Source: Planctomycetaceae bacterium (GTDB lineage: Bacteria; Planctomycetota; Planctomycetia; Pirellulales; Pirellulaceae). Taken from it: DNA of 64,000 nucleotides. Made by a program: the position numbers and the translations under genes. The stretch is taken from positions 12,283 through 76,282 of the forward strand of contig JAHEBQ010000006.1 of the NCBI GenBank assembly GCA_024642205.1, read 5' to 3'. A model generated the notes under the pieces. The model was not told where the DNA came from. It searched no databases and was given only the letters and a program-made list of their open reading frames with translations. Positions 1-9,600 of this stretch are shown here, one piece after another. Numbering within the stretch: position 1 is the stretch's first letter; each line of letters begins with the position of its first letter.

Positions 1-394
1 CATCGGGAATGTTGATGTTCTCCGGCGGGATGTCGATGTGGTCGAACAAGTGTTCATGCATGAACCGGACATACGACTGCAGCTCATTGGGCTGCATGGG
101 AAAATACTCGTCCAGGTTGAAAGTCACCACGTTTTGAAATGAGAGTCCTTCTTCCTGGTGCATCCGGACCAGTTCGCTGTAGACACTGACCGGTGTACTT
201 CCCGTTGCCAAACCAAGAACGCAGTTTTCTCCTTCGGCCGCGCGCTGTCGAATCCGATCGGCAATTCGCCTTGCGATTTCCTTGGACGAGTCCAGGGCCT
301 GGCCGAAGACCTGAACTGGAATTTTTTCAAACTGGCTGGATACGGGCTCTTTGATTGTCATTTGGTCTACGTCGGGAGTCTGTCCAATGGCCAT
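1..394 (-). CDS. nagB: Glucosamine-6-phosphate deaminase-like (NagB family), 5' part only
   Basis: Reading the minus strand from an ATG at 394 (or an in-frame ATG at 361) gives the N-terminus of a NagB/6-phosphogluconolactonase-fold protein that runs off the left edge. Visible motifs are the phosphate-binding LATGSTPVSVY followed by VVTFNLDEYFP, which is the family's substrate loop and catalytic Asp region. Known family role: conversion of glucosamine-6-phosphate to fructose-6-phosphate and ammonia in amino-sugar catabolism. The wording of the motifs (GLSFQNV, FNLDEY) resembles the long NagB-fusion type found in Bacteroidetes and planctomycetes, but the C-terminal part is outside the window. 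Neither candidate start has a strong Shine-Dalgarno sequence. Confidence 0.85.
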   Translation of the reverse strand, partial: MAIGQTPDVDQMTIKEPVSSQFEKIPVQVFGQALDSSKEIARRIADRIRQRAAEGENCVLGLATGSTPVSVYSELVRMHQEEGLSFQNVVTFNLDEYFPMQPNELQSYVRFMHEHLFDHIDIPPENINIPD

Positions 395-859
395 GATAAA
401 TCGTTTCTGACGGGGTGCCGAAAACGCGAGCCTGATCCGCGCAAGCCCATTCAAGGAAGCCATTATCCAGTTTTGTGCGGACTTGATAAGTCGTTATGTC
501 GGACAATCTTGAACGGGTTTTCTTGAGACGTCATGGGAGGACGTTTTTTTGTCGTGCCGAGTCAGGACTGCGGCAACCGAAAAGAGTGCTGAATTGGAAT
601 GCCGTCGGCGAACCGTCGACCTTGTCCTCAATAAATTCCGAAACTGCCCTGGTATTTCGTCACAGACGGGAATCAGGGTTGGTCGTCGTGGACGGGGCTA
701 GGAGGCCTGGCGATTTCTTGATCAAAAGGTCTCGTCCTCGTCCACGACCCAAAATCAATTCTTGACGCTTGCCCCAGGAGCCGCCCTGTAATCGGGAGGT
801 TAAGGCTCCTGAAGAAACAGAGCTATGCAAAAACAAGTCTCAGCACCTCCCCAAAAACG
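395..859. other. Intergenic stretch without a supported gene
   Basis: About 465 bp between the NagB-like gene and the terminator of the oxidoreductase. Open frames here are short and show no family motif. A 7-bp inverted repeat (776-782 with 814-820) is visible, but no U tract follows it. Confidence 0.5.
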
Positions 860-888
860 AAAAAAGGTCCAGACCCTAAACGGTCCAG
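860..888 (-). terminator. Rho-independent terminator overlapping the end of the oxidoreductase gene
   Basis: On the minus strand the RNA forms a 7-bp stem, CUGGACC (888-882) with GGUCUGG (875-869), including one G-U pair, around a 6-nt loop. It is followed after three bases by six U residues (865-860), with more U shortly after. The stop codon TAG (878-876) of the upstream gene lies inside the loop, so the last sense codons form the 5' arm. Confidence 0.6.
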
Positions 889-2219
889 GGGATTCGCATC
901 TTTGGAACCAGCCGTTGCCCTGCGGCAGGGTCGTCGATCATGGCTTCTGCGGTAGGGTCCCATTTCAGCGTTCTCCCAACGCGCATCGCAATGTTGTTGA
1001 GATGACAAATCGTAGCGGTTCGATGCCCGATCTCGGCCGTCGCCATCGGTGCCTCCCGACTGATCACGCAATCGATAAAGTTCAGGTGGTGACCAGGACT
1101 GCGGCCCAGGCGGATCTGAAAATCTTCGGGAACCGGATCGTCAACACCGACAGGTTTACCTTCGCGGACGCCCGGTGGGAGCAACTGGGGATTTGACGCG
1201 GTCAACGCTCCACCGTGAATCGCCACGAACAACCAACCGTCAGAACCTTCGAATTTCAGGCCTCGCGGTCCCTCGGTCGTGCCGATCAATTTGACTCCGT
1301 TGGCATAAGTGTTCGTGAATTCGTAGTCCCAAAATGCATCATACGGGCTACCGGCAACCTGGCTGCCACGTGCCTGAAACTCGACCGGTCCGGTATCGTC
1401 GGTGCCCATGCCCAGTTGGGCAATATCAATGATGTGTGCGCCACGATCGGTCATCTCGCCACCGCCATAGTTCAGAATAAACCGCCACCAAAAGTGACAA
1501 CGCTCAGGGTAGTAGTCGGTCGGCTGGGTATGTCCCTGCCACATGTCCCAATTAAGAGTTTCGGGAACAGGTTCAATGGCTGGGATCGAAGTCATGCCGC
1601 GCGCGGTCAGGTGGTGGTCTTGTTCGCAAGGCATTTGAATACGGACCGTTTGAAGCTCGCCAATGCGTCCGTTACGGACCAGTTCGGCGGCGAAACGGCA
1701 ATTGCTGTTTGATCGTTCGTGGCTGCCACATTGCAGAATCCGACCGGTTTGCTGCGCCGCGTCGCGGATTGCCTTGCTTTCTCCTACCGAGTTGGCCAGC
1801 GGTTTCTCACAATACACATCTTTGCAATTTCGCATCGCCCTGACCGAAGCCACAGCGTGCCAATGGTCGGGAGTTGAAACATGTACCGCATCGATGTCGG
1901 AGCGATTGATCAGCTCGCGAAAATCTCCAAACGTCTTGCAGTCCTGGTTCCCGTAATGTGAGTTGATCCGCTCAGTGGCGATTTTCAAATGCTCTTGATC
2001 GACATCACAGGCAGCAACAAATTGGACCCGCGGGTCTTTGAGAAACTGGTCGGTGTTGTGACGACCCTTGCCGCCACACCCGATAGCTCCCATGACGATC
2101 CGATCACTCGGTGGGACTGCACCGCCAAATCCCAGTGAACCTGCTGGCGCGAAATAGGGCACTGCGGCAAGCGCCGAAGCGGTTTTCAAGAACCGACGAC
2201 GGGTTGGAACTTTTGACAT
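876..2219 (-). CDS. Tat-exported Gfo/Idh/MocA family oxidoreductase
   Basis: 447 residues. The start at 2219 is chosen because it gives a twin-arginine signal (RRRFLKTASALAAVPYF) directly behind the start and has GAGAAA upstream; the frame stays open further upstream but without such features. After the signal comes a Rossmann fold (IVMGAIGCGGKGRHN), then the EKP motif (VYCEKPLANSVGES) typical of this NAD(P)-dependent sugar oxidoreductase family, then the C-terminal beta-sheet domain. Exported members are abundant in planctomycetes and act on sugars or inositols; the substrate cannot be told from sequence. The gene stands alone, divergent from the M28 peptidase, and ends in a terminator that contains its stop codon. 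Confidence 0.88.
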   Translation of the reverse strand: MSKVPTRRRFLKTASALAAVPYFAPAGSLGFGGAVPPSDRIVMGAIGCGGKGRHNTDQFLKDPRVQFVAACDVDQEHLKIATERINSHYGNQDCKTFGDFRELINRSDIDAVHVSTPDHWHAVASVRAMRNCKDVYCEKPLANSVGESKAIRDAAQQTGRILQCGSHERSNSNCRFAAELVRNGRIGELQTVRIQMPCEQDHHLTARGMTSIPAIEPVPETLNWDMWQGHTQPTDYYPERCHFWWRFILNYGGGEMTDRGAHIIDIAQLGMGTDDTGPVEFQARGSQVAGSPYDAFWDYEFTNTYANGVKLIGTTEGPRGLKFEGSDGWLFVAIHGGALTASNPQLLPPGVREGKPVGVDDPVPEDFQIRLGRSPGHHLNFIDCVISREAPMATAEIGHRTATICHLNNIAMRVGRTLKWDPTAEAMIDDPAAGQRLVPKMRIPWTV

Positions 2220-2721
2220 GATTTTCTCGTGATCGGTGAAATGGAACGGGAAGTTCGGAGCTCCATCATCACCCGGTCGACCGCTTAATGCAAACCGAGA
2301 GGGCCCCCAAACGTCGTGAAAATATGACCCTTGGCGGAGACTGGATCGGGCCAACAGCATGTTCGTTCAACGCGTCGGCCGGCCGGTCCCAATCGGAGCC
2401 ACCAATCGGAGCCCGTGACCGGAGCCAAATATTCGGACCCAATGACTGGCTGGCCACAGGAACACCAACTCGGCGCTTTCAATGCCAGTACCCAATCCGA
2501 TCGGCTTTGATTCGCAAATCCCGATTCTGGCTGGAATGTGGCCAGCCTCTCCCTGGTTGACGTCCAGTGGACTCCGTAATTAAACATACCAATCTCGATC
2601 GCCTTGATTTTGCTGCAAACGGCCGACGGATTCGATATACTGCAGACCGCTCGTGGTTGTTCACACCGAGCCTGGACGCGCCACGACTTTTGATCTCCCG
2701 GTTTCTTTAAGGAATTCAACG
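2220..2721. other. Divergent intergenic region with short direct repeats
   Basis: About 500 bp separate the divergent oxidoreductase and M28 peptidase genes and must hold both promoters. No gene is supported. Around 2390-2437 the string AATCGGAGCC occurs twice within about 25 bp, followed by a partial copy CGGAGCC. This could be a protein-binding site, but nothing shows that it is used. Confidence 0.4.
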
Positions 2722-4368
2722 ATGATATCTCGGTGGTTTACTGTTGCAGCGTTGGCAATTGTTTTTGCTCTCCAGGGCAATGCAAGTGCGTTTCAGGCCG
2801 TCGCAGAAAAATCGGAAATCGATTCGGCGGCGTTAGCTCAGAAAATTATCGAAATCGGCAGAAAAGACAATCAGGTTCAAAAGCATTTGGATTATCTGAC
2901 CAACCGAATCGGCCCACGCCTTACCGGATCGGAAGGATTGCAAGCGGGCTGCGAGTGGGCTCGCGACGAATTCAAAGCCATGGGCCTGGAAAGCCGGCTG
3001 GAACAATGGGGAGAGTTCCCGGTTGGATTTGAACGCGGACCTGCCACGGGAGTGATGGTCTCGCCGAAGAAAATGAAACTTGAGTTTGGCACCAACGCCT
3101 GGACCGCCGGAACCACTGGTCGCGATCTCGGCAAAGTGGTGCTCGCCCCGAAGTCCATGGAACAACTCGAGGGGATGCGCGACTCGATCAAAGGTGCCTA
3201 CGTCCTGGCCGAGCGAGCGCCCCGCCGGTTCCGCGGGAGACCGCGAACGCCCGCCCCCAAGCCGGATGAAGAAGAAAAACCGGAAGCAGAACCGGACGCA
3301 AAACCGGCAGTAATACCAGCTGACGATAACGCCAACAAAGTGCCCAAGCCTGTCGCGCCGCAGGAAGAAGCTCCCGAGGAAGAAGCTCCCAAGTCACTCA
3401 CTCCCGAACAGCAAAAGGAATTGTCCGATGCCATTCTCGCCTGCGAGCCTGCCGGGATCATTCAATCCACATCGGACAATTTGATTCTGACCGGGGGTAA
3501 CCACCGGATCGAATTCGATAACTTGCCCACCGTTCCCAACATTTCACTGTTGAAAGAGCAATGGGACGAAATCAAGTCGATGGTCGAGAAAGGCGAAGAT
3601 GTTCAGTTGGCCTTCGATATCCGGAACCACTTTCGTCGCGGCCCAATTCCGCTATACAACGTGATTGCTGATATCCCGGGCACGGAATGGCCTGAGCAAT
3701 GCGTGGTTGTCGGCGGTCACATCGATTCCTGGGACGGTGCGACCGGAGCCACGGATAATGGAGCTGGCTGTGCCACGACCATGGAAGCCGCGCGAATCCT
3801 GATGGCCGCCGGCATAAAACCCAGGCGTACGATTCGTTTCATGCTGTGGTCAGGCGAAGAGCAAGGCCTTTTCGGTTCCCGGGCCTACGTCGAAAAGCAT
3901 CGCGACGAAGTCAACAGGAACGTGTCGGCGGTATTCGTTCATGACGGCGGCACAAACTACTGCTCCGGGATCAGATGCACTGAAGCCATGAAACCGGATT
4001 TTGAAAAAATCTTTGCCGCGGCAATGACACTGGATGAACGCGCACCATTCGAAATTCAAACGGTCGATTCGATTCGTCCTCGCGGTGGAAGCGATCACGT
4101 GTCGTTTATCCAGGCAGGAGTTCCCGGGTTTTTCTGGAACCAGGCCGGCCGGGCGACCTATCGCACGACACATCACACCCAGTTCGACACGTATGATTCC
4201 GTCGTTCCCGAATACCAGCAACACTCGTCGATCGTGATCGCACTGGGAGCGATGGGAACTGCTAATCTGGACCACTTGCTTCCGCGCGATGGAGTCGAAG
4301 GGCAAACGCCGCCGCCGACCCAAACTTCGGCCGCAGAGCAAAAAAAAAGCCCCCAGTCGCCAGAATAG
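2722..4368 (+). CDS. Secreted M28-family zinc metallopeptidase
   Basis: 548 residues from the ATG at 2722, which has AGGA upstream and is followed by a signal peptide (MISRWFTVAALAIVFALQ). The C-terminal half is a zinc-aminopeptidase domain of family M28. Putative metal ligands and catalytic residues visible are H333 and D345 (GGHIDSWDGATGATD), the EE pair E379-E380 (WSGEEQGLFGS) and H459 (GGSDHVSF). Between the signal and the catalytic domain lies a PA-like region interrupted by a Pro/Glu/Lys-rich low-complexity insert (about residues 180-235). Known role: release of N-terminal amino acids from peptides outside the cytoplasm. The last codons contain nine consecutive A (4340-4348), and the reading frame of the next gene, an S9 peptidase, begins inside this run. 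Confidence 0.9.
   Translation: MISRWFTVAALAIVFALQGNASAFQAVAEKSEIDSAALAQKIIEIGRKDNQVQKHLDYLTNRIGPRLTGSEGLQAGCEWARDEFKAMGLESRLEQWGEFPVGFERGPATGVMVSPKKMKLEFGTNAWTAGTTGRDLGKVVLAPKSMEQLEGMRDSIKGAYVLAERAPRRFRGRPRTPAPKPDEEEKPEAEPDAKPAVIPADDNANKVPKPVAPQEEAPEEEAPKSLTPEQQKELSDAILACEPAGIIQSTSDNLILTGGNHRIEFDNLPTVPNISLLKEQWDEIKSMVEKGEDVQLAFDIRNHFRRGPIPLYNVIADIPGTEWPEQCVVVGGHIDSWDGATGATDNGAGCATTMEAARILMAAGIKPRRTIRFMLWSGEEQGLFGSRAYVEKHRDEVNRNVSAVFVHDGGTNYCSGIRCTEAMKPDFEKIFAAAMTLDERAPFEIQTVDSIRPRGGSDHVSFIQAGVPGFFWNQAGRATYRTTHHTQFDTYDSVVPEYQQHSSIVIALGAMGTANLDHLLPRDGVEGQTPPPTQTSAAEQKKSPQSPE
4340..4348 (+). promoter_or_regulatory. A9 homopolymer, candidate frameshift or transcript-slippage site
   Basis: Nine A residues read as CAA AAA AAA AGC in the M28 frame. 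A -1 ribosomal slip on A AAA AAA, or one extra A in the transcript, moves translation into AAA AAG CCC CCA, exactly where S9A peptidase homology begins. The M28 stop TAG follows 18 nt later (4366-4368). No downstream pseudoknot was identified by eye. Confidence 0.45.
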
Positions 4369-6386
4369 TTCCGACCAGGCTGTCCAACCACGGAATTGAG
4401 CGCATTGACAATTACTACTGGTTACGTGAACGCGAAAACCAGGAAGTCATCGATTACCTCAATGGCGAGAACGATTATACCCAATCGATTCTCGCCGACG
4501 TCGCGCCGCTGGAAGAAAAACTGTTCGCGGAAATCAAAGGGCGAATCAAACAGGATGATTCGTCGGTACCCTACTCGGACCGCGGGTACGTTTATTACAC
4601 ACGGTTTGAAGCGGGAAATCAGTATCCCATCTATTGTCGCAAACTTGACCAGGCGAACGCTTCCGAACAGGTGATGCTCAATGTCAATGTTTTGGCCCAG
4701 GGTCAGCCGTTCTGCCAGGTTGGCCGGTTGAGCGTTAGTCCGGATAACAGACTGGCGGCGTTCGCCGTCGATTTCACCGGCCGACGAAAATACAACCTTC
4801 GTTTCAAGGACCTGGCCACGGACAAATGGTTGGATGATCAAGTCGAAAACGTCGACGGCGGTTGCGTCTGGGCGAACGACAGCAAGACCGTCTTTTTCAC
4901 GCGCAAGGACCCACACACCTTGCGCGCCTACCTCATCGTCCGCCATGAACTTGGCACCTCGCCGGAACAGGACGTCAACGTGTTTGAAGAAACGGACGAA
5001 GAATTTTCCTGTGGTGTCCGTGAATCGCGATCGCGCGAGCTGATCTTCATCCAATCGCGCCAAACGCTGAGCACGGAAGTTCGATACCTTTCAGCCGATG
5101 ATCCCCACGGGGAATTTAAAGTCTTTTCATTTCGACAGCCGAATCACGAATACTCGATCGATCACCTGGGAGGCAGGTTCTATATCCGCAGTAATGACCA
5201 CGCCAAAAATTTTCGGCTGTTGACCGCGGAAATGGGAAACCACGGGAGGGATCAATGGAATGAGGTCATTCCGCATCGCGAAGACGTGTACTTCCAGGGG
5301 TTTACGCTGTTTGACGACTACCTCGTGCTGTCCGAGAGAAAAAATGGATTGGTGCAGCTGCGAGTCAGGACCAACCAGGGCGATCGGGATTTTTACATGC
5401 CCTTTGAAGAACCAGCCTACGTGGTTTCCACGGCTGCGACGCCGAATCCAAACACCAGTCGCCTGCGATACGTTTACACGTCGCTGACCACGCCCAACAG
5501 TACGTTTGAATTCGACATGAAAAGCGGAACGAAATCACAACTCAAACAGGAAAAGGTGTTGGGAGGGTTTGACCCCAAAAATTATCGTACCGAGAGAGTC
5601 TGGACGACCGTTCGTGACGGCGTCGAAGTTCCCGTTTCAATTGTCTACCACAAAGACACGAAAATCGATGGAACTGCGCCCTGCCTCGAATACGGCTACG
5701 GATCATATGGCGCGAGCATGGATCCACGGTTCAGTTCAGCGAATCTGAGTTTGCTCAATCGAGGATTCGTTTATGCCATAGCCCATATCCGGGGAGGGCA
5801 GGAAATGGGGCGTCAGTGGTATGAAAACGGAAAACTGTTCAACAAAAAAAATACATTCAACGATTTCATCGACGTCGGTAACTTTCTGATCGAGAAAAAG
5901 TACGCAAATCCCAAACAACTGTACTGCCGCGGTGGCAGCGCAGGCGGGCTGCTGATCGGAGCCGTGATCAACCAGGAACCGGAGCTGTATCACGGTGCAA
6001 TCGCCGACGTTCCATTTGTCGACGTGGTCACGACGATGCTCGATGACACCATACCGCTCACGACGTTTGAGTATGACGAGTGGGGTAATCCGAACGAAAA
6101 ACCGTATTTTGACTACATGCTTTCCTATTCTCCTTACGACCAGGTGACTTCGGCGAACTATCCGAATCTGCTGGTCACCACGGGACTTCATGATTCGCAG
6201 GTTCAGTACTGGGAGCCGGCAAAGTGGGTGGCCAAGCTGCGTGTGATGAAGCAGGGTGACAATTTGTTGCTGTTGAAAACGAACATGAAAGCCGGTCACG
6301 GCGGGGCATCCGGTCGATTCGACCGGTTCCAGGAAGAAGCCACACGTTACGCGTTCCTGCTGAAACTGGCAGGGATTGAGGAATAA
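4350..6386 (+). CDS. S9A prolyl oligopeptidase / oligopeptidase B family, no conventional start
   Basis: Serine peptidase of the oligopeptidase B type. Catalytic triad codons are Ser in GGSAGG (5937), Asp in HDSQ (6192) and His in KAGHGG (6297); the rest reads as a beta-propeller followed by an alpha/beta hydrolase. The first ATG/GTG/TTG in frame is a GTG at 4671, but clear family homology (HGIERIDNYYWLRER and following) is encoded upstream from about 4350. The frame is open back to a stop at 4263 and contains no ATG, GTG or TTG. Starting at 4671 would delete about 100 conserved residues. The N-terminus is therefore probably supplied by a shift from the M28 frame at the A9 run (4340-4348), by a rare start codon such as CTG 4380, or the A run is miscounted. 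Confidence 0.85.
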   Translation, partial: PPVARIVPTRLSNHGIERIDNYYWLRERENQEVIDYLNGENDYTQSILADVAPLEEKLFAEIKGRIKQDDSSVPYSDRGYVYYTRFEAGNQYPIYCRKLDQANASEQVMLNVNVLAQGQPFCQVGRLSVSPDNRLAAFAVDFTGRRKYNLRFKDLATDKWLDDQVENVDGGCVWANDSKTVFFTRKDPHTLRAYLIVRHELGTSPEQDVNVFEETDEEFSCGVRESRSRELIFIQSRQTLSTEVRYLSADDPHGEFKVFSFRQPNHEYSIDHLGGRFYIRSNDHAKNFRLLTAEMGNHGRDQWNEVIPHREDVYFQGFTLFDDYLVLSERKNGLVQLRVRTNQGDRDFYMPFEEPAYVVSTAATPNPNTSRLRYVYTSLTTPNSTFEFDMKSGTKSQLKQEKVLGGFDPKNYRTERVWTTVRDGVEVPVSIVYHKDTKIDGTAPCLEYGYGSYGASMDPRFSSANLSLLNRGFVYAIAHIRGGQEMGRQWYENGKLFNKKNTFNDFIDVGNFLIEKKYANPKQLYCRGGSAGGLLIGAVINQEPELYHGAIADVPFVDVVTTMLDDTIPLTTFEYDEWGNPNEKPYFDYMLSYSPYDQVTSANYPNLLVTTGLHDSQVQYWEPAKWVAKLRVMKQGDNLLLLKTNMKAGHGGASGRFDRFQEEATRYAFLLKLAGIEE

Positions 6387-6668
6387 TACCCGGCTCCGAA
6401 AGTTGTTTCAGCGCGGTTGTTTTGTGTCAATCGAACCGAAAGACATTCGTGGGTCATGCCTGCCGGGCGCCATCAAGACGACGATTCTGCCCATTCCAAC
6501 GACTCCGTGCGATTCGAAAACGCTTTCGGTAGCAAATTCAAGACCCGCAAATGTGATCCATGGCTTGACAGGAGTTCGACTTTGCCTGGATGGTGATGGA
6601 GTTCAGCTGCCGGTCTGAATCCGGAATTTCATGGCCCGATCGATCAACAATTCCCAGCGAGCACGACG

Positions 6669-9600
6669 ATGAAGCAGATACGAGTCGCCCAGAAGTTTGT
6701 CGGCCTGATCGTGTTATTGTGTCTCGGCCTCGGATCCAGTCCAGAAACCGCGTTTGCCGAAGAATGGCAGTTCGGGTTTTCCAAAATTGACATTACTCCG
6801 ACGAATCCCATTCGGTTATCGGGCTACGCCAGCCGTCAGACGCCTTTTGATGGAGTTGATGAAAAACTCCATGTTCGCGCGATGGCGATGAGAACAAGCC
6901 CGGCGGGCGAGTTTTACATTATTGTTTCCGTGGAAACGATTGGCTTTCCCGCCGAAGTCACCAACCAGGTAATCGCTAAAATCAAACCGCTTGGCGTTTC
7001 CCGCGAGCAACTGGCGATTTGCGTGACACATTGCCATACCGCTCCGCATATCTTGCCCGGTTTGGACAATCTGTTTGCGCCGGCTCTCAACGTGCAGGAA
7101 AACGAAGCGATTCGCGCCTACACGCAAATGGTGGTTGACAAGACAGCCGAAGCGATTGACCAGGCAATGCATGACCTGCAACCGGGCAGGTTCTCGATCG
7201 CGACCGGGAAAGCAGTATTTGCCAGAAATCGCCGGGTATTGAAAGACGGCATCTGGATCGGATTTGGCGAAAATGCAGACGGGCCTGTCGACCATTCGTT
7301 GCCGGTCATTCGCATCACAGACCCTACAGGAACCAGAACACGCGGACTACTTTTTAACTATGCCTGTCACTGCACCACATTCGGTGGCGAATATAACCGG
7401 GTCAACGGCGACTGGGCCGGCTATGCGGCGACCTATCTCGAGGCATCCAACGAGGGTGCCTTCGCCCTGTGTACGATCGGCTGCGGCGCCGACGCCAATC
7501 CGCAACGCGATGCGGGTCGAGCGCTGGAGCTGGCTCAGGCCCAGGGCAAACAGATCAGCGAGGAAGTCAATCGATTACTGGGAGGGAACCAGTGGCGCGA
7601 AATAGCGATTGCCCCAACCGCGAGTCTTGGATTTGCCGGATTGCCGATTGACCGTCCGAGTGACGAAAGGTTGCAGGACGCGATGGAGGGTTCCAACCCG
7701 CACGCCCGTCGGCACGCCCAGGTAATGATGGAAACGAAACAGCGAATGGGTCGATTGCCGGAGACCTACCCGATGCCAATCCAGGTCTGGCGGTTTGGAA
7801 ACGAATTCGCGATGGTATTTCTCGGCGGCGAAGTCGTCGTCGATTATGCGGCCCGGATCAAACAAGAGCTCTCGTCCATTTCCGGGATCCAGCCCGAACA
7901 AATCTGGGTTTCGGCCTACACCAACGACGTCTTCGGTTACGTCGCGTCAGAGCGGATGCGATCGGAAGGGGGTTATGAAGTCGATTTCTCGATGATTTAT
8001 TACCTGATTCCCGGCAGATGGTCGACGGGTACCGAGGAAGTGATTATCAAGCGTGTCACCGAACTCTTCAGCAATAAAAAGATTGCCAAGCCACTCGACG
8101 TCGACGCTGCTATTCAGACCTTTGCCTTGCCGGAAGGTTTCCAGATAACGCCACTGGTCTCGGAGCCGCTGGTCCAGGACCCGATAAACTTTGCCGTTGA
8201 TGCAAGGGGGCGGTTGTGGGTGGTTGAGATGGGTGACTACCCCCGAGGTGCCCCGCACCGACGGGGACCCAAATCCGTTAACCCGGATCGTGAACCATGG
8301 GACGGCGAGCCGGGTGGCCGGATCAAGATCATCACCGATTCGGATTCCGACGGTCGATACGATACCGCATCTGTTTTTCTGGAGGGGCTTACGTTTCCGA
8401 CAGGAGTGTTCCCCTGGAAGGATGGAGCGATTATCAGCGCCGCCCCGGACATCATTTTTGCCCGCGATCAAGACAACGACGGATTTGCAGATTCGCAGGA
8501 AGTCCTTTACTCCGGTTTTGAAAAAGCCAACCCGCAACACCGCGTCAATGGTTTTACTTACGGACTCGACGGCTGGCTTTACCTCTCCGGCGGCACCCAC
8601 AACCATCAAATCAAGTGTCTTAAAACAGGACAAACGGTTCGATTGTCGGGCCGGGACATTCGTATCCATCCTGAATCCGGCGCCGCCGAACCAGTTGCGG
8701 GAAACAGCCAGTTCGGTCGTTGCCAGGATTCGCTGGGGAACTGGTATGGCAACACCAACAGTGAGCCCCTGTTTCAACTGGTGATCGAAGACCGCTTTCT
8801 CGGGCGCAACCCGTATGTGAAATCGCCTTCTTCAAAACATTTCCTTACCCAACCCGTTCTCAATCCGTTCGTGTTTCCGACCAGCCGCACCCTCGACCGG
8901 TTTAACGACTTGCACACCATGAACCGGTTTACGTCGGCCTGTTCACCTTTGGTTTTTCGCAACGATGCACTCGGGGCACCAATGCAATCGTCCGCCCTGA
9001 TTTGCGAACCGGTTCATAATCTGGTCAGTCGCATCCAACTCCAATACGGCGATGTTGCGGTATCAGGTTCGCGGATTCCCCAGGAGCTGCAAAGCGAGTT
9101 TCTGACGTCCACCGACAATTGGTTTCGTCCCGTCCGACTGATGACGGGGCCCGATGGTGGACTGTGGATTTGTGACATGTACCGCGAAGTGATTGAACAT
9201 CCCGAGTGGATTCCGGAAGCCTGGCAGACGAGCCTGGATCTTTACGCGGGATCGGACATGGGGCGGATTTATCGAGTGACGCGACAGGGACAGAAGGTTC
9301 ATCGGTTACCAGATTTTTCGAAGCTTTCGAATACCGGCCTGGTCGATCAATTGAGGTCATCCAATGGCTGGAACCGCGACATGGCCCAACAACTGCTGGT
9401 GGAACGATTCGCCAGGAACGGCAACGGACGACTGAAACCGGATGAATCGTCTCAGGTTGACGAGAAATGGACGTTGGCCGCAATCGAAAATATAGTACGC
9501 GATTCGAGCTTGTCGATACCGATCCGAATCCAGGCTGTTTGGACTGGTTCACTGTTGCAAAAACAACCAGTGTCCCGGCAGGCCGACCTGCTAACCGACG

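Noticed and set aside
496-765. 89-codon plus-strand gene
   Set aside because: Arg-rich, low-information sequence with no ribosome-binding site or motif; likely chance.
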